Assembly (NCBI GenBank): GCA_002839285.1
Contig: PGXT01000021.1
Span: 1-64,000 of the forward strand
Direction of reading: 5' to 3'
Source: Spirochaetae bacterium HGW-Spirochaetae-5
GTDB lineage: Bacteria; Spirochaetota; UBA4802; UBA5550
DNA length: 64,000 nucleotides
Part shown: positions 8,560-17,007 of the stretch, in pieces
How positions within the stretch are numbered: the first letter of the stretch is position 1
How the letters are laid out: each line of letters starts with the position of its first letter
Program-made: the position numbers and the translations under genes
Notes under the pieces: model-generated
Told to the model about the DNA's origin: nothing
Databases searched by the model: none
The model's input: only the letters and a program-made list of their open reading frames with translations

Positions 8560-9279
8560 CTAATTAATTATCCGTTCTAAATTAGCAGGATATTTTTGAA
8601 TTAATGTTTCAATATTTTGATTTAATAACGGGACAATTCCATCGCACCTATAATAACTAACTGCATCTAAGTCGGGTTCAACAGTATTAAAAACATCGAT
8701 GTTCGGATTAAGTTTTATGTAAACCCTGTTACATAGAGGTGAGCGTAAGTTATTAGGGATTTTACAATTTTTCAATAATTCTATTGAATACATTGTATTT
8801 TTATCATCAATAAAAGTTATAGCATAATAATCCCAAACATGAGTACCAATTTCATCAAGTACTTCACATTTCTTTAACGAAAGCAAAATATCTCTAATTA
8901 TATCCTTATTATAAACGGTGTATTTATAATAATTTTTTAACCCTTGAGTTCTGGCTACAATTTTAATTTCTGTAATAGTTTTGAATGGTAATTCCAAAAA
9001 TTGTTTTTCGCTTCGTTCTACAATAGACCAATACTCAGCTTCTTTCGGGCTGAATAAAAAAATAAAAATGATAATACTATAAATACCCATGGTAATTATT
9101 GTAAGAAACCACTTCTTTAATATTTTGACAAAAATATAAGCGGTTATCAAAATAATAATATAATAACATAGTATTGTGAAGGAATTTATGTATTCAGACA
9201 TTATGCTTTTAATAATTATTACTAATTGAATTAATGATAATGATATTAGTATTATAATATTTTTCAATACAAACTCCAT
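8560..9279 (-). CDS. AT-rich hypothetical membrane protein
   Basis: 239 aa with three hydrophobic helices in the first 80 residues (about 6-26, 31-54, 60-78), followed by a hydrophilic domain of about 150 residues of probable alpha/beta character (TITEIKIVARTQGL, VYIKLNPNIDVFNTVEPDLD). I do not recognise a family. Codon use is strikingly AT-rich (many ATA, AAT, TTA codons) compared with its neighbours. The gene sits exactly between two same-orientation copies of repeat family R, which together suggest recent acquisition. No function is proposed. Confidence 0.6.
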   Translation of the reverse strand: MEFVLKNIIILISLSLIQLVIIIKSIMSEYINSFTILCYYIIILITAYIFVKILKKWFLTIITMGIYSIIIFIFLFSPKEAEYWSIVERSEKQFLELPFKTITEIKIVARTQGLKNYYKYTVYNKDIIRDILLSLKKCEVLDEIGTHVWDYYAITFIDDKNTMYSIELLKNCKIPNNLRSPLCNRVYIKLNPNIDVFNTVEPDLDAVSYYRCDGIVPLLNQNIETLIQKYPANLERIIN

Positions 9280-9403
9280 CCAAAACTTTTATATCAAACC
9301 CACATGACAGTTAAGCCGTCACAAACTTCCATAAAAACTTAGTCGAGGGTTTTTACTTAACATATATCAGTATTATGTATTTTAGTAAATCAACGACATT
9401 TAA

Positions 9404-9552
9404 ATTTAATATAAACAGGTCGTATTGAATACTTTTGTCAAGAATGATACGGATTCGTTTTACCTATATAACCTTCATTATGATCTTTTAACTCCAGAGA
9501 GTTTTGTTATAACTCTCCGATTTTTAATGCAGATTCCCGGGCAGAAAATTTT
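9404..9552 (+). repeat. Dispersed repeat family R, copy 3
   Basis: Diverged copy: GTATTGAATACTTTTGTCAA, GAATGATAC, TTCATTATGATCTTTTAACT and GCAGATTCCCGGGCAGAAAA align with copies 1 and 2. As in copy 2, it ends in GAAAATTTTT at the 3' end of a minus-strand gene. Confidence 0.6.
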
Positions 9553-10515
9553 TTAATCTTTTTCCGGCTCTGATTTATTGACCGTCATTTCGTCCCATAT
9601 ACTGCTGTTCTCAAAACCAAGACGCCAGAATCCCACTGAGCCGGTAAACTCTTTGAACAGCAGCAGCTTCTCCCGGAGAGAGTTATTGTTGTCGCAGTAT
9701 ACGGTTACATTAACTGTATCCTTATAGGTGATTATATCTCCTGTTTCGTCTGAATACTCGTGAGTAATATTCTCTTTAGAAAAAATTTCTTTCATGTTCG
9801 TTTTTCTTACGGATTTATTATAGTTATTGTCCTGCCATGACCGTCCGTAAAGGGGTAAGCCCATTACAAGTTTATTCTTCGGGATAGTTTTTTCCGCGTA
9901 GAGCGCGACTTTCTTACACCATGATAAAGAAGCAACCGGTCCCGGTTTGCTTGTACTCCAGTGCTGATCATATGTCATAATAAAAACTTTATCTACTATA
10001 GAGGATATTATTTTATAATCATAGGCATCCTCTACATATTTTCTCCTGGCCGGTAAAGCGATGCTGAGCACTTTTCCCGGTTTCATTTTCTGCTTCAGAT
10101 TTTTAAGAAACAGCAGGAAAGCCTCTTTGTCATCGGCGGCAATCGCTTCAAAATCGAGCTGTACTCCGTCAAAATTTTCAGATACTGTTACAATGTCATT
10201 AATCAGTTTATCGCGCATTTCGTATTCCGGATTCAGAACAAAACTTTTGATTCCGTTTTTTGAAAGGAGCACGGGGGGTTTGACATTAATATTCAGTCTC
10301 CCCTTGTAATTGACTGAGCAGCTGAAATAAAAAATATCAGTTACAGGTTCAGATCCGCTGAAGTGCTTCTCCGTCCCCCTGATCATATAGCCCCATATTT
10401 CATCGAATTGGATTTTCTGTTTATTTAAGGGAGTGATCTCTTCAGATACGGCTTTGCTGTTTATTAAAAATAACTGTGTAACTATGAGTATAGAGAGAAT
10501 AAATTTTCTTTTCAT
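9553..10515 (-). CDS. Secreted glycoside hydrolase family 18 protein
   Basis: About 320 aa from the ATG at 10515 (GGAAGA upstream), chosen over the TTG at 10545 because a signal peptide (MKRKFILSILIVTQLFL) starts there. The catalytic GH18 motif reads FDGVQLDFEAI, with the acid/base Glu and preceding Asp kept. IMTYDQHWSTSKPGPVAS and KLVMGLPLYGRSWQ are the typical beta-6 and beta-7 signatures of YaaH/SleL-type GH18 enzymes. These cleave N-acetylglucosamine-containing glycans such as peptidoglycan or chitin. No LysM domain is present. Probably exported to the periplasm or beyond. Confidence 0.85.
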   Translation of the reverse strand: MKRKFILSILIVTQLFLINSKAVSEEITPLNKQKIQFDEIWGYMIRGTEKHFSGSEPVTDIFYFSCSVNYKGRLNINVKPPVLLSKNGIKSFVLNPEYEMRDKLINDIVTVSENFDGVQLDFEAIAADDKEAFLLFLKNLKQKMKPGKVLSIALPARRKYVEDAYDYKIISSIVDKVFIMTYDQHWSTSKPGPVASLSWCKKVALYAEKTIPKNKLVMGLPLYGRSWQDNNYNKSVRKTNMKEIFSKENITHEYSDETGDIITYKDTVNVTVYCDNNNSLREKLLLFKEFTGSVGFWRLGFENSSIWDEMTVNKSEPEKD

Positions 10516-10538
10516 TAATAATCTTCCGTTTTCATTAT

Positions 10539-10616
10539 TACTCAAAAACCAGTGCTAGTACTGTTCTCAGCCGGATCATAGGCGCGGCGTAGATAAAATT
10601 CAACAGTTTTTGAGTA
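10539..10616. promoter_or_regulatory. 11-bp inverted repeat upstream of the GH18 gene
   Basis: TACTCAAAAAC (10539-10549) and GTTTTTGAGTA (10606-10616) are perfect complements 56 nt apart, immediately upstream of the GH18 start. They could form a leader hairpin or two operator half-sites. Confidence 0.35.
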
Positions 10617-10668
10617 GTTCCTTGTTTTCTTTTGTTATCGGTGTTTTTTAATTCTGATGAATATAAAT

Positions 10669-10771
10669 TTTGAATATTCAGATGATTTTAATTACGGCCT
10701 TTTAACTTCAGAAAGTTATATTAGAAATTGCTGGCATAGCTATTGTCTGGAATAGTAAAAATTTATTGACT
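10669..10771 (+). repeat. Dispersed repeat family R, diverged copy 4 (gap 10516-10861)
   Basis: ACGGCCTTTTAACTTCAGAA followed by AGTTATATTA and a GTCTGGAATAG...AAAAATTT end resembles the 3' half of copy 3. No gene is visible in this gap. A weak promoter-like TATAAT at 10830-10835 precedes the next gene. Confidence 0.4.
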
Positions 10772-10861
10772 TAAAAAATAAGACAGACTGGCAATATTAG
10801 GATTTTGGCAAGTTAGTTTAATTTACTTGTATAATATTTTTTTTTAAGAGGAAGCGGGTTT

Positions 10862-11935
10862 ATGGAAAACATTTATTTTAAACTTAGAGATTTTTTCAAT
10901 TCTATGCCGAATGGGTTTCCCCCCTCAAAAAGCGGCATTGAAATTGAAATACTTAAAATGATTTTCACTGAAGAGGAAGCTGAGATGTTTATGAAGCTGA
11001 AGCTTTCGTTTGAAACTCCAGAGAAGATTTCAAAAAGAACCGGTTTAGATATGGAATATCTTAAAAGAATACTACCTGTCATGGATAAGAAAGGTCAGGT
11101 ATTTGGAGTATCCCTTGGTGCTGTTAGTTTTTATAAAATTCTGCCGTACGTATTCGGAGTTTATGAATTTCAGCTTGGCAGGATGAATAAAAGATTTGCT
11201 GAACTTAATGAGGAATATGGGAATGAAGTATTCAGTGAAGATTTTTTCAGCAAAACACCTCCACTGATGAGGGCCATACCTATAGGTGTTGAAGTTAAAG
11301 ATGATACGAAAATTGAACCTTATGAAAGTGTTGCAAGCCTCATAGAAAGTGCGAAATCATGGGGAGTTAGAGATTGTATCTGCAAAACGGAAAAATCCTT
11401 ACTTGATAAAAGATGTGATAAGCCTCTTGAAGTCTGTATGTCATTTGCCCCTGTTGAACATGCATTTGACAATGCCGAAGTGGGGCGTGCGATTACTAAA
11501 GAGGAAGCATATGAAATTCTTAAGACAGCAGAAGATGCGGGGCTTGTACATATGACTTCAAATGTTAAGTCAGGGCAATACTATATTTGTAATTGCTGTA
11601 AATGCTGCTGTGGGCCATTAAGTAAATATATAGCAGTCAGTAAAAATGCTGCTGCAAAATCAAGCTATGTTGCTGTAGTTGATAATGATGCATGCATATC
11701 ATGTGGAGTTTGTATTGATCGTTGTCAGGCAGATGCAATTGAGATGGCGGATTATGCTGTAATAACCGATTGCCTGGGATGCGGGTTATGCGTATCGACA
11801 TGTCCTACTAATGCCATTAAACTTCAGAAGCGAAGAGCAGAAGATATACAAGCTGTCCCTGAAAATGAAAGTGAATGGATGGAATTAAGAGCAAAGGGAA
11901 GAGGTATGGGGGATGATTATAAAAAGCTGTTTTAG
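10862..11935 (+). CDS. 4Fe-4S ferredoxin-domain protein with extra cysteine clusters
   Basis: 357 aa. The N-terminal region (about 1-110) looks like a winged-helix module (EEAEMFMKLKLSFETPEKISKRTG). The middle (about 165-265) has cysteine clusters CICKTEKSLLDKRC and CNCCKCCC, and the C-terminus has a two-cluster ferredoxin domain, CISCGVCIDRC and CLGCGLCVSTC, each followed by the usual CP/CQ turn. It is cytosolic, with no signal or membrane segment. Similar large ferredoxin proteins occur in anaerobes as electron-transfer partners of unknown specificity. Transcribed alone after AAGAGGAAG. Precise partner and role are unknown. Confidence 0.75.
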   Translation: MENIYFKLRDFFNSMPNGFPPSKSGIEIEILKMIFTEEEAEMFMKLKLSFETPEKISKRTGLDMEYLKRILPVMDKKGQVFGVSLGAVSFYKILPYVFGVYEFQLGRMNKRFAELNEEYGNEVFSEDFFSKTPPLMRAIPIGVEVKDDTKIEPYESVASLIESAKSWGVRDCICKTEKSLLDKRCDKPLEVCMSFAPVEHAFDNAEVGRAITKEEAYEILKTAEDAGLVHMTSNVKSGQYYICNCCKCCCGPLSKYIAVSKNAAAKSSYVAVVDNDACISCGVCIDRCQADAIEMADYAVITDCLGCGLCVSTCPTNAIKLQKRRAEDIQAVPENESEWMELRAKGRGMGDDYKKLF

Positions 11936-12093
11936 TGAAGAATTTCAGTTTTTATTCGCCTAGTTGTCTGGTGCCGTAAAAATTTTTAAAATAGTAAATT
12001 TTAGTTTGAATCAGGCCGCTAGACATTTTAGCGGCATAGTGCCGATGTTATCAAAGACTGTTTACGGGAAAACCGGCACTCTCTGATTATAAT

Positions 12094-12717
12094 CTATTTA
12101 CTCTCACTGCTCCGGATTAGTTCAAATGTTTTGTTCCCGGAATTGTAGTTAAAGATATCACCGGTTTCTATTATATAGTACCATCCGAGAATTTTAAGAG
12201 TTTTATTATTATACCGCGTGAGGAGGTGCCTCATCTGCTCAACTATATTAAACTGCTCCGTAATCCACTCTCTCTCCCTTAAATCAATGGTTTTTAAATT
12301 ATAGTGGTTTTCTATATTCTTTTTAACCGGATGAGCCAGCTCCAGCCATTTCTTTGTATGGGGTGAATTTTTCAGCAGACTCTCATTCCACAGCGCATTA
12401 CACCCTCCGCAGTTCGAATGGCCGCATACAACAATATTATCAACTTTAAGCACTGTTAACGCATATTCAATTGCAGATGTCGTTGCCACATATTCAGCTG
12501 TCTCCCTGTATGGGGGTACGAGATTGGCAATATTTCTTACTATAAAAAGTTCTCCCGGGAGTGTTTTTGTAATAAGGGCCGGATCAATTCTTGAATCGGA
12601 GCACCCGATAAAAAGCGTGTGCGGCTCCTGTTTTCTTTCAAGCGAGGTGAAATGGTCCTTGTATTTTAAAAATTCATTTTCCTGAAAATTTATAATTCCA
12701 TCGAATAGTTTTTTCAT
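12094..12717 (-). CDS. Beta-class carbonic anhydrase
   Basis: 207 aa, typical beta-CA length; interconverts CO2 and bicarbonate in the cytoplasm. Zinc ligands are visible: C39 and the Asp-Arg pair in CSDSR (D41, R43), then H100 and C103 in CGHSNCGGC. NIANLVPPY and AIEYALTVLKVDNIVV are the conserved core strands. Bicarbonate supply fits the nearby PEP carboxylase and PurE chemistry, but they are not in one operon. Monocistronic on the minus strand. Confidence 0.93.
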   Translation of the reverse strand: MKKLFDGIINFQENEFLKYKDHFTSLERKQEPHTLFIGCSDSRIDPALITKTLPGELFIVRNIANLVPPYRETAEYVATTSAIEYALTVLKVDNIVVCGHSNCGGCNALWNESLLKNSPHTKKWLELAHPVKKNIENHYNLKTIDLREREWITEQFNIVEQMRHLLTRYNNKTLKILGWYYIIETGDIFNYNSGNKTFELIRSSESK

Positions 12718-12819
12718 GCGTTTTCCCTGTTTTTATAAAGTAAGTATTCATATTTTATTAATCTTTAATTTTTCAGCAGCAATTTATTTTTTTGGAGAAA
12801 TCTCCGCATCCTGCCATTT

Positions 12820-12866
12820 TCAGCATATGTGAAACATTTTCACCCCCGGGTATAATCCGTCATTCG
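12820..12866 (+). pseudogene. Remnant of the 3' end of the 36593-36970 membrane gene
   Basis: TTTTCAGCATATGTGAA-CAT followed by a CCCCGG-containing stretch matches the last codons and stop region of the membrane gene that precedes nifJ at 36.9 kb. It lies upstream of the nifJ fragment at 13081, in the same order as at 36.9-37.2 kb, but is separated from it by an inverted-repeat insertion. Confidence 0.5.
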
Positions 12867-12925
12867 ATTTTTAGTAACTGCTCATTTTCTGGAGGTAAAT
12901 TTAAATACCCTTACCCGGTCGCCGC

Positions 12926-13040
12926 TGAAGCGCGGCCACCCTCTCCCCGGCTTTGCTTGGGAGAGGGTAATAAAACAACTTAAACTAACCCTCTCCCAGC
13001 CAAAGGCAGGGAGAGGGTGGCCGGCTGTTAGGCACGGCCG
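12926..13040. repeat. Inverted-repeat element inserted in the duplicated nifJ region
   Basis: GCGGCCACCCTCTCCCCGGC...GGGAGAGGGT and ACCCTCTCCCAGCC...GGGAGAGGGTGGCCG form mirrored arms about 25 bp apart. The element has no coding content; the 63- and 75-aa ORFs of the track here are palindrome translations. It interrupts the alignment between this locus and the nifJ upstream region. Confidence 0.6.
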
Positions 13041-13080
13041 TGTGAGGGCATAGTTACCACCAGTTTGTGAGTTGATATAA

Positions 13081-13290
13081 TTTTTATCGAAAATTTTTAA
13101 AAAATTCATTCCTGACTTCAGATACTGATATCAATATCTGATATCAGTATCTGATAGTAAGGGGTTAATTATGACAACAAAAAAATTAAAATTTCTTCAA
13201 TGGACGGCAATACGGCTGCGGCGCATATAGCCTATGCGTTTACGGAAGTAGCTGCAATTTATACTATTACGACTTAAACAATGACAGAGG
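13081..13290 (+). pseudogene. Duplicated nifJ promoter and 5' coding fragment
   Basis: About 200 bp nearly identical to 36985-37180: the TTTTTATCGAAAATTTT leader, the long palindrome, the AAGGGGTTAATT ribosome site and the first 35 or so codons of nifJ (ATG at 13171). A one-base deletion at the seventh codon (AAAATTTC instead of AAAGATTTC) shifts the frame, and similarity ends near ACTATTACGACTTA. It cannot encode PFOR, but the promoter part may be live and could drive the response-regulator gene at 13449. Confidence 0.9.
13118..13154. promoter_or_regulatory. Copied nifJ operator palindrome
   Basis: TCAGATACTGATATCA-ATATC-TGATATCAGTATCTGA keeps both 16-bp arms of the nifJ operator perfectly, although the neighbouring TTGACT has become CTGACT and the coding part has decayed. 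Conservation of the arms may simply reflect a recent copy. Confidence 0.6.
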
Positions 13291-13333
13291 CTGCATGTAA
13301 CAGCAAGCATCCGGCAGATAAATAATCCCCCTA

Positions 13334-13354
13334 ACCCTAATGCAATAATAGGGC
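13334..13354 (+). promoter_or_regulatory. ACCCTA-N9-TAGGG(T) site, copy 1, upstream of the receiver gene
   Basis: ACCCTA-N9-TAGGGC; the last base breaks symmetry. CTTTTACATTC follows 17 nt downstream as a weak -10, and the receiver-gene ATG lies 94 nt beyond the site. A separate hairpin, AGCACTA-N9-TAGTGCT, sits at 13393-13415 in the presumed leader. Confidence 0.5.
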
Positions 13355-13448
13355 ACAATGTTCAAAAACTCTTTTACATTCAATTCCTGCAGAGCACTAT
13401 CAATCTAATAGTGCTGTAAATTTCATTATAATATCTGAAGGGAAGGGT

Positions 13449-13889
13449 ATGAGCTTAATTTTAAAATCAATTTTATTGGTAGATGATGATAGAGTAACTG
13501 CAAAACTTAAAGCTAAGAATTTGGAAAAGGACGGTTTTAATGTTGTCGCAGTTGATTCAGGTTTTAGTGCTTTCAATGCCATTGAAGAATTAAAATTTAA
13601 ATTTGATCTGGTCTTGATGGACATTGATTTAAACAGTGGATTAAGCGGAATAGAAGCTGCTGAAGTAATCCTTTCTAAATATAAAATACCGGTATTATTT
13701 CTTACCTCCAATTCCGATTCAGCCACAGCTAAAAAAGCAAGATCAGTTTCATTTTATGGATATATTCCCAAGGATGCCAGGCATTATGTCCTTGTTGAAG
13801 CAATTGAAATGGCGATTGAGCTTAATAAAATATTACTAATGCTTGGCTCGGGTTTTAATATTTCAAAATATAAAAAAGGATTATATTAA
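13449..13889 (+). CDS. CheY-like single-domain response regulator
   Basis: 146 aa consisting of one receiver domain: acidic pocket D12-D13, phospho-acceptor D58 (VLMDIDL), T86 (FLTSN) and K108 (IPKDA). Only about 20 residues follow, so there is no output domain; it must act by protein contact or in a phosphorelay. SILLVDDDRVTAKLKAKNLE and GYIPKDARHYVLVEAIEMAI are typical of PAS-kinase-associated receivers. It lies 184 nt upstream of the large PAS hybrid gene, and both are preceded by the same palindromic promoter module, suggesting joint control. The GAAGGGAAGGGT ribosome site supports the ATG. Confidence 0.88.
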   Translation: MSLILKSILLVDDDRVTAKLKAKNLEKDGFNVVAVDSGFSAFNAIEELKFKFDLVLMDIDLNSGLSGIEAAEVILSKYKIPVLFLTSNSDSATAKKARSVSFYGYIPKDARHYVLVEAIEMAIELNKILLMLGSGFNISKYKKGLY

Positions 13890-13953
13890 TTCTACGGCCT
13901 CTTCCATCCCGTAATTCAGTCGGATATTTCTTGTTTTATGAATTGGGGTATTA

Positions 13954-13974
13954 ACCCTAATAGAAAAATAGGGT
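13954..13974 (+). promoter_or_regulatory. ACCCTA-N9-TAGGGT site, copy 2, upstream of the hybrid regulator
   Basis: A perfect site with a 9-nt A/T-rich spacer, 99 nt upstream of the ATG at 14074 and about 20 nt upstream of CTGTACATAAT. It is followed by a run of eight T, so it could alternatively be the terminator of the receiver gene, whose stop lies 65 nt upstream. Confidence 0.55.
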
Positions 13975-14073
13975 ATTTTTTTTAAAATTAATGCTGTACA
14001 TAATATGTTCGTTTTAGTGTCTGGAATATGAATATCAATTCGGTTTTTGGCAGTTGCTATATGAAAGTAAAAG

Positions 14074-16986
14074 ATGGAGAATCAAATGGGAGTTCGCAGC
14101 CAGGATCACACCAGCATATTAAATAATCCGGATATATATCGCATGTTTATTGAGAACATTAATGATGTGGTTTTTCTTCTGGATCACTCCGGAATTATTA
14201 TTTATACCAATCATGTTCTCGAAAAAATTTCCGGTTATAAATCTGAGGAAGTTCTGGGCAAACATTTCAGTTTTTTCATATGTGAAGATGATTTACCGGG
14301 TCTTCTGGAGAGCTACAAAAATACCATGGCCAATGAACTGGAGCCTTATGAATTCTGCTGTAAAGCAAAAAACGGTGGAAAGCGGTACTGCAGAACTTCA
14401 AGTAAACCATTAATAATTGACAATAATAATGCCGGACTAATCGGGCTGCTAACCGATATAACAGAAAAAAAAATAATGGAAAAATCTCTTCATAAAAGTA
14501 ATCAAAGATACCGCCTGATCACGGATAATATGACTGAGATCATTCTTCTTATGGATCTTGATTTTAATATTGAGTATATAACGCCGTCAGTTGAAAAGGT
14601 CCGTGGCTTTACAGTTTCTGAAATTATTAATATGCCTCTTAAAAAACATTTTACAGAAGAATCATGGCGTAAGGTGTCTAAGGAAATTGCTCTGATATTT
14701 GATCAGCTGAATTCCGGTGATTTTACTTATTCTAATTATATCGATGTGGAGTATATAAATAAAGACGGGTCAATTGTATGGCGTGAAGTGGCTGTAAAAT
14801 TGCTTCTCGATAAAGACGGGAAAGCAACAGGCTTCCTATGTTCAAGCAGGGACGTCAGTGAAATTAAAAAGTCATACTCTTCTCTAAAAAAGTCCCAGGA
14901 ACTATACAGTCTGATCACGGATCATATTGATGAAGTCATCTGGATCATGGATAAAGATCTGAAAATTTCCTATGTCAGCCCTTCTGTTGAAAAGATTCGC
15001 GGTTTCACTCCCGATGAATTAATAAAAATGAATATATCCGGCCATTTTTCTCCGGAGTCCTATAAAATTGTTCAGAACATTATTAAAACAGATCTTATAC
15101 CGGACAGTTTTACCAGTGGTAAGAAAGAAATTAAGGGGCCTTATCATCTTCAAATGACATGCAAAAATGGAGATTTTAAATGGCATGAACTGATTTTAAC
15201 GGTGGTACGCGATATAGAGAATGGTGGTATAATTCTTCTCGGTGTTGCAAGGGAAATTACTGAAAGGAGAAAAATTGAACAGGCATTAAAGACTTCGGAG
15301 GAAAAATTTGCCAAGGCTTTCAGATATTCTCCGAATATTCAGGTCCTTACCCGTTTGAATGATAATGTAATTATTGAAGTTAGTGATACTATAGTTGAAC
15401 GTACCGGTTATCAGAAAGCGGATATAATCGGTAAAACTACAATTGACATCAATTGCTGGGTTAATGATGAAGATCGGGTTGATGTTTGGTGGCTGCTGAT
15501 TAATACCGGAGAAATAAAGAATAAAGAAATTAAAATGAGAGATAAAAACGGTGTTATTTATAATGTATTGTTTTCTGCAGAAACAATCTATATTGACCAG
15601 GAATTATATATAGTCTCCACCATCTTTAATTTAACAGAAGTCCGTAAACTTGAAAATATGATTATAGAATTAAGTGAAAAGGAAAAATATAGAATTGCAC
15701 ATGAGCTGGACCATGGTCTTGTAAATTTTTTAAACAGCATTTCATTATTAAGCAAAGAGTTAAAACGCAGGCTTGATGCCAGGTTTGCTGATGAATCCTA
15801 TCTGGCATATGATATATCAAACCTTATAGATAAAGCAGTTTCGCAGACGAAGGCTATTTCAAGGGGATTAAATCCACTTCTCCCCGGTGAAGACAGTTTT
15901 ATTCAATCTCTGGAATCTCTTAGCTCATCTATATGCAATGTCTCCGGAATAAATTGTGTATTTTCAAAAAGTAATTCAATACCTGAAATTAATAGTACAA
16001 TAGCCCGGAATTTACTCCTTATCGCAAAGGAGGCGATTAACGGTGCAGTCAGGTTGAGGAACCCTTCAAATATTATAATGATTGTTGACTATGAAAAGGG
16101 AAAATTTTCACTTATAATCCGTGATGATGGTACATCAGTTGAAGATATAAAAAATGATGTTAGTTATATAATTATTAAACATATAGCAGGTACAATTAAT
16201 GCTTCTTTGGAATTTGATTTTTCGATCAGATCAAATTCTCTTCTCTGCTCAATAACTTTAGAAGAGATGGCTAAGAGCCGGTTAATAAAAAACTGTAATG
16301 GGTTTACTTTAGAGTCTCCTTTGAAAAAGAGAATTGTAGTAGTTGATGAACAACCCCTGGTTCGCCGGGGTCTGATAAAAATATTAGAGGAAACCGGAAA
16401 TTTTGAGATATGTGGTGAAGCTGAGAATTATAGTAATATGATCAAGGCAGTCCGGAAATATAAACCGGATCTTCTAATCTGTGATTTTTATCTGAATGAT
16501 TTCCTGAATGTTGATTTATGCAAAGCAATATCTTCGGTTGATCCCGCTATTTCAGTACTTGTTATTACAAACCAGGATGAGCTTATTTATGGCGAGAGAT
16601 TAATCCGGTCCGGTGCAAAAGGTTATTTAATGAAAAGTGATACTGAAAAAACTATACTTGAAGCTGTTTATACTGTCTTAAACGGGCGGGTTCATGTAAG
16701 CAGATCTTTTTCAGTTAATATAGCCTCGCAGATGAGGTCTTTTGATCATTCACAAAAAGACATGATAACCAATACTCTTACTGAACGGGAGCTGGAAGTG
16801 TTTACAATGATTGGAAAAGCATTCTCTACTAAAGAGATTGCTTCCGAGTTATTTTTGAGCGTTAAAGCTGTTGAAGCAATTAGAAAAAAGATAAGGACTA
16901 AGCTGAAAATGGAGGATTCAAAGAATCTTGTTAAGCTTGCACGCAACTGGATAAGTAGCCATGTTCATGAATGTACTTTTCAGTAA
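14074..16986 (+). CDS. Four-PAS kinase-like / receiver / LuxR-HTH hybrid regulator
   Basis: 970 aa. Four PAS domains (about 18-135, 145-265, 275-405, 412-535) are followed by a HisKA_3-type helix (RIAHELDHGLVN, 540-551), a weak HATPase region (KEAINGAVR, IIRDDGTSVED; about 640-735), a receiver (about 757-880; D804 in LICDFYLND, K in GYLMKSD) and a NarL/LuxR helix-turn-helix (LTERELEVFTMIGKAFSTKEIA; about 900-965). The usual RELHDGLG phospho-acceptor is written HELDHGL, with His and Asp exchanged. The ATP lid lacks the glycine-rich GLGL segment, so kinase activity is doubtful. The protein joins sensing and DNA binding in one chain; no membrane segment is seen. Confidence 0.88.
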   Translation: MENQMGVRSQDHTSILNNPDIYRMFIENINDVVFLLDHSGIIIYTNHVLEKISGYKSEEVLGKHFSFFICEDDLPGLLESYKNTMANELEPYEFCCKAKNGGKRYCRTSSKPLIIDNNNAGLIGLLTDITEKKIMEKSLHKSNQRYRLITDNMTEIILLMDLDFNIEYITPSVEKVRGFTVSEIINMPLKKHFTEESWRKVSKEIALIFDQLNSGDFTYSNYIDVEYINKDGSIVWREVAVKLLLDKDGKATGFLCSSRDVSEIKKSYSSLKKSQELYSLITDHIDEVIWIMDKDLKISYVSPSVEKIRGFTPDELIKMNISGHFSPESYKIVQNIIKTDLIPDSFTSGKKEIKGPYHLQMTCKNGDFKWHELILTVVRDIENGGIILLGVAREITERRKIEQALKTSEEKFAKAFRYSPNIQVLTRLNDNVIIEVSDTIVERTGYQKADIIGKTTIDINCWVNDEDRVDVWWLLINTGEIKNKEIKMRDKNGVIYNVLFSAETIYIDQELYIVSTIFNLTEVRKLENMIIELSEKEKYRIAHELDHGLVNFLNSISLLSKELKRRLDARFADESYLAYDISNLIDKAVSQTKAISRGLNPLLPGEDSFIQSLESLSSSICNVSGINCVFSKSNSIPEINSTIARNLLLIAKEAINGAVRLRNPSNIIMIVDYEKGKFSLIIRDDGTSVEDIKNDVSYIIIKHIAGTINASLEFDFSIRSNSLLCSITLEEMAKSRLIKNCNGFTLESPLKKRIVVVDEQPLVRRGLIKILEETGNFEICGEAENYSNMIKAVRKYKPDLLICDFYLNDFLNVDLCKAISSVDPAISVLVITNQDELIYGERLIRSGAKGYLMKSDTEKTILEAVYTVLNGRVHVSRSFSVNIASQMRSFDHSQKDMITNTLTERELEVFTMIGKAFSTKEIASELFLSVKAVEAIRKKIRTKLKMEDSKNLVKLARNWISSHVHECTFQ

Positions 16987-17007
16987 TAATAATCTTGAGT
17001 AATAATA

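Noticed and set aside
12926-13040. CRISPR-like repeat array
   Set aside because: Only one inverted pair of arms, no direct repeats with unique spacers; no cas gene in the window.
12792-13109. 63- and 75-aa ORFs around 12.9 kb
   Set aside because: They are translations of the inverted-repeat element and of the duplicated nifJ leader.
13131-13300. A second functional nifJ gene
   Set aside because: Only the first 35 or so codons are present and the frame is broken by a one-base deletion.
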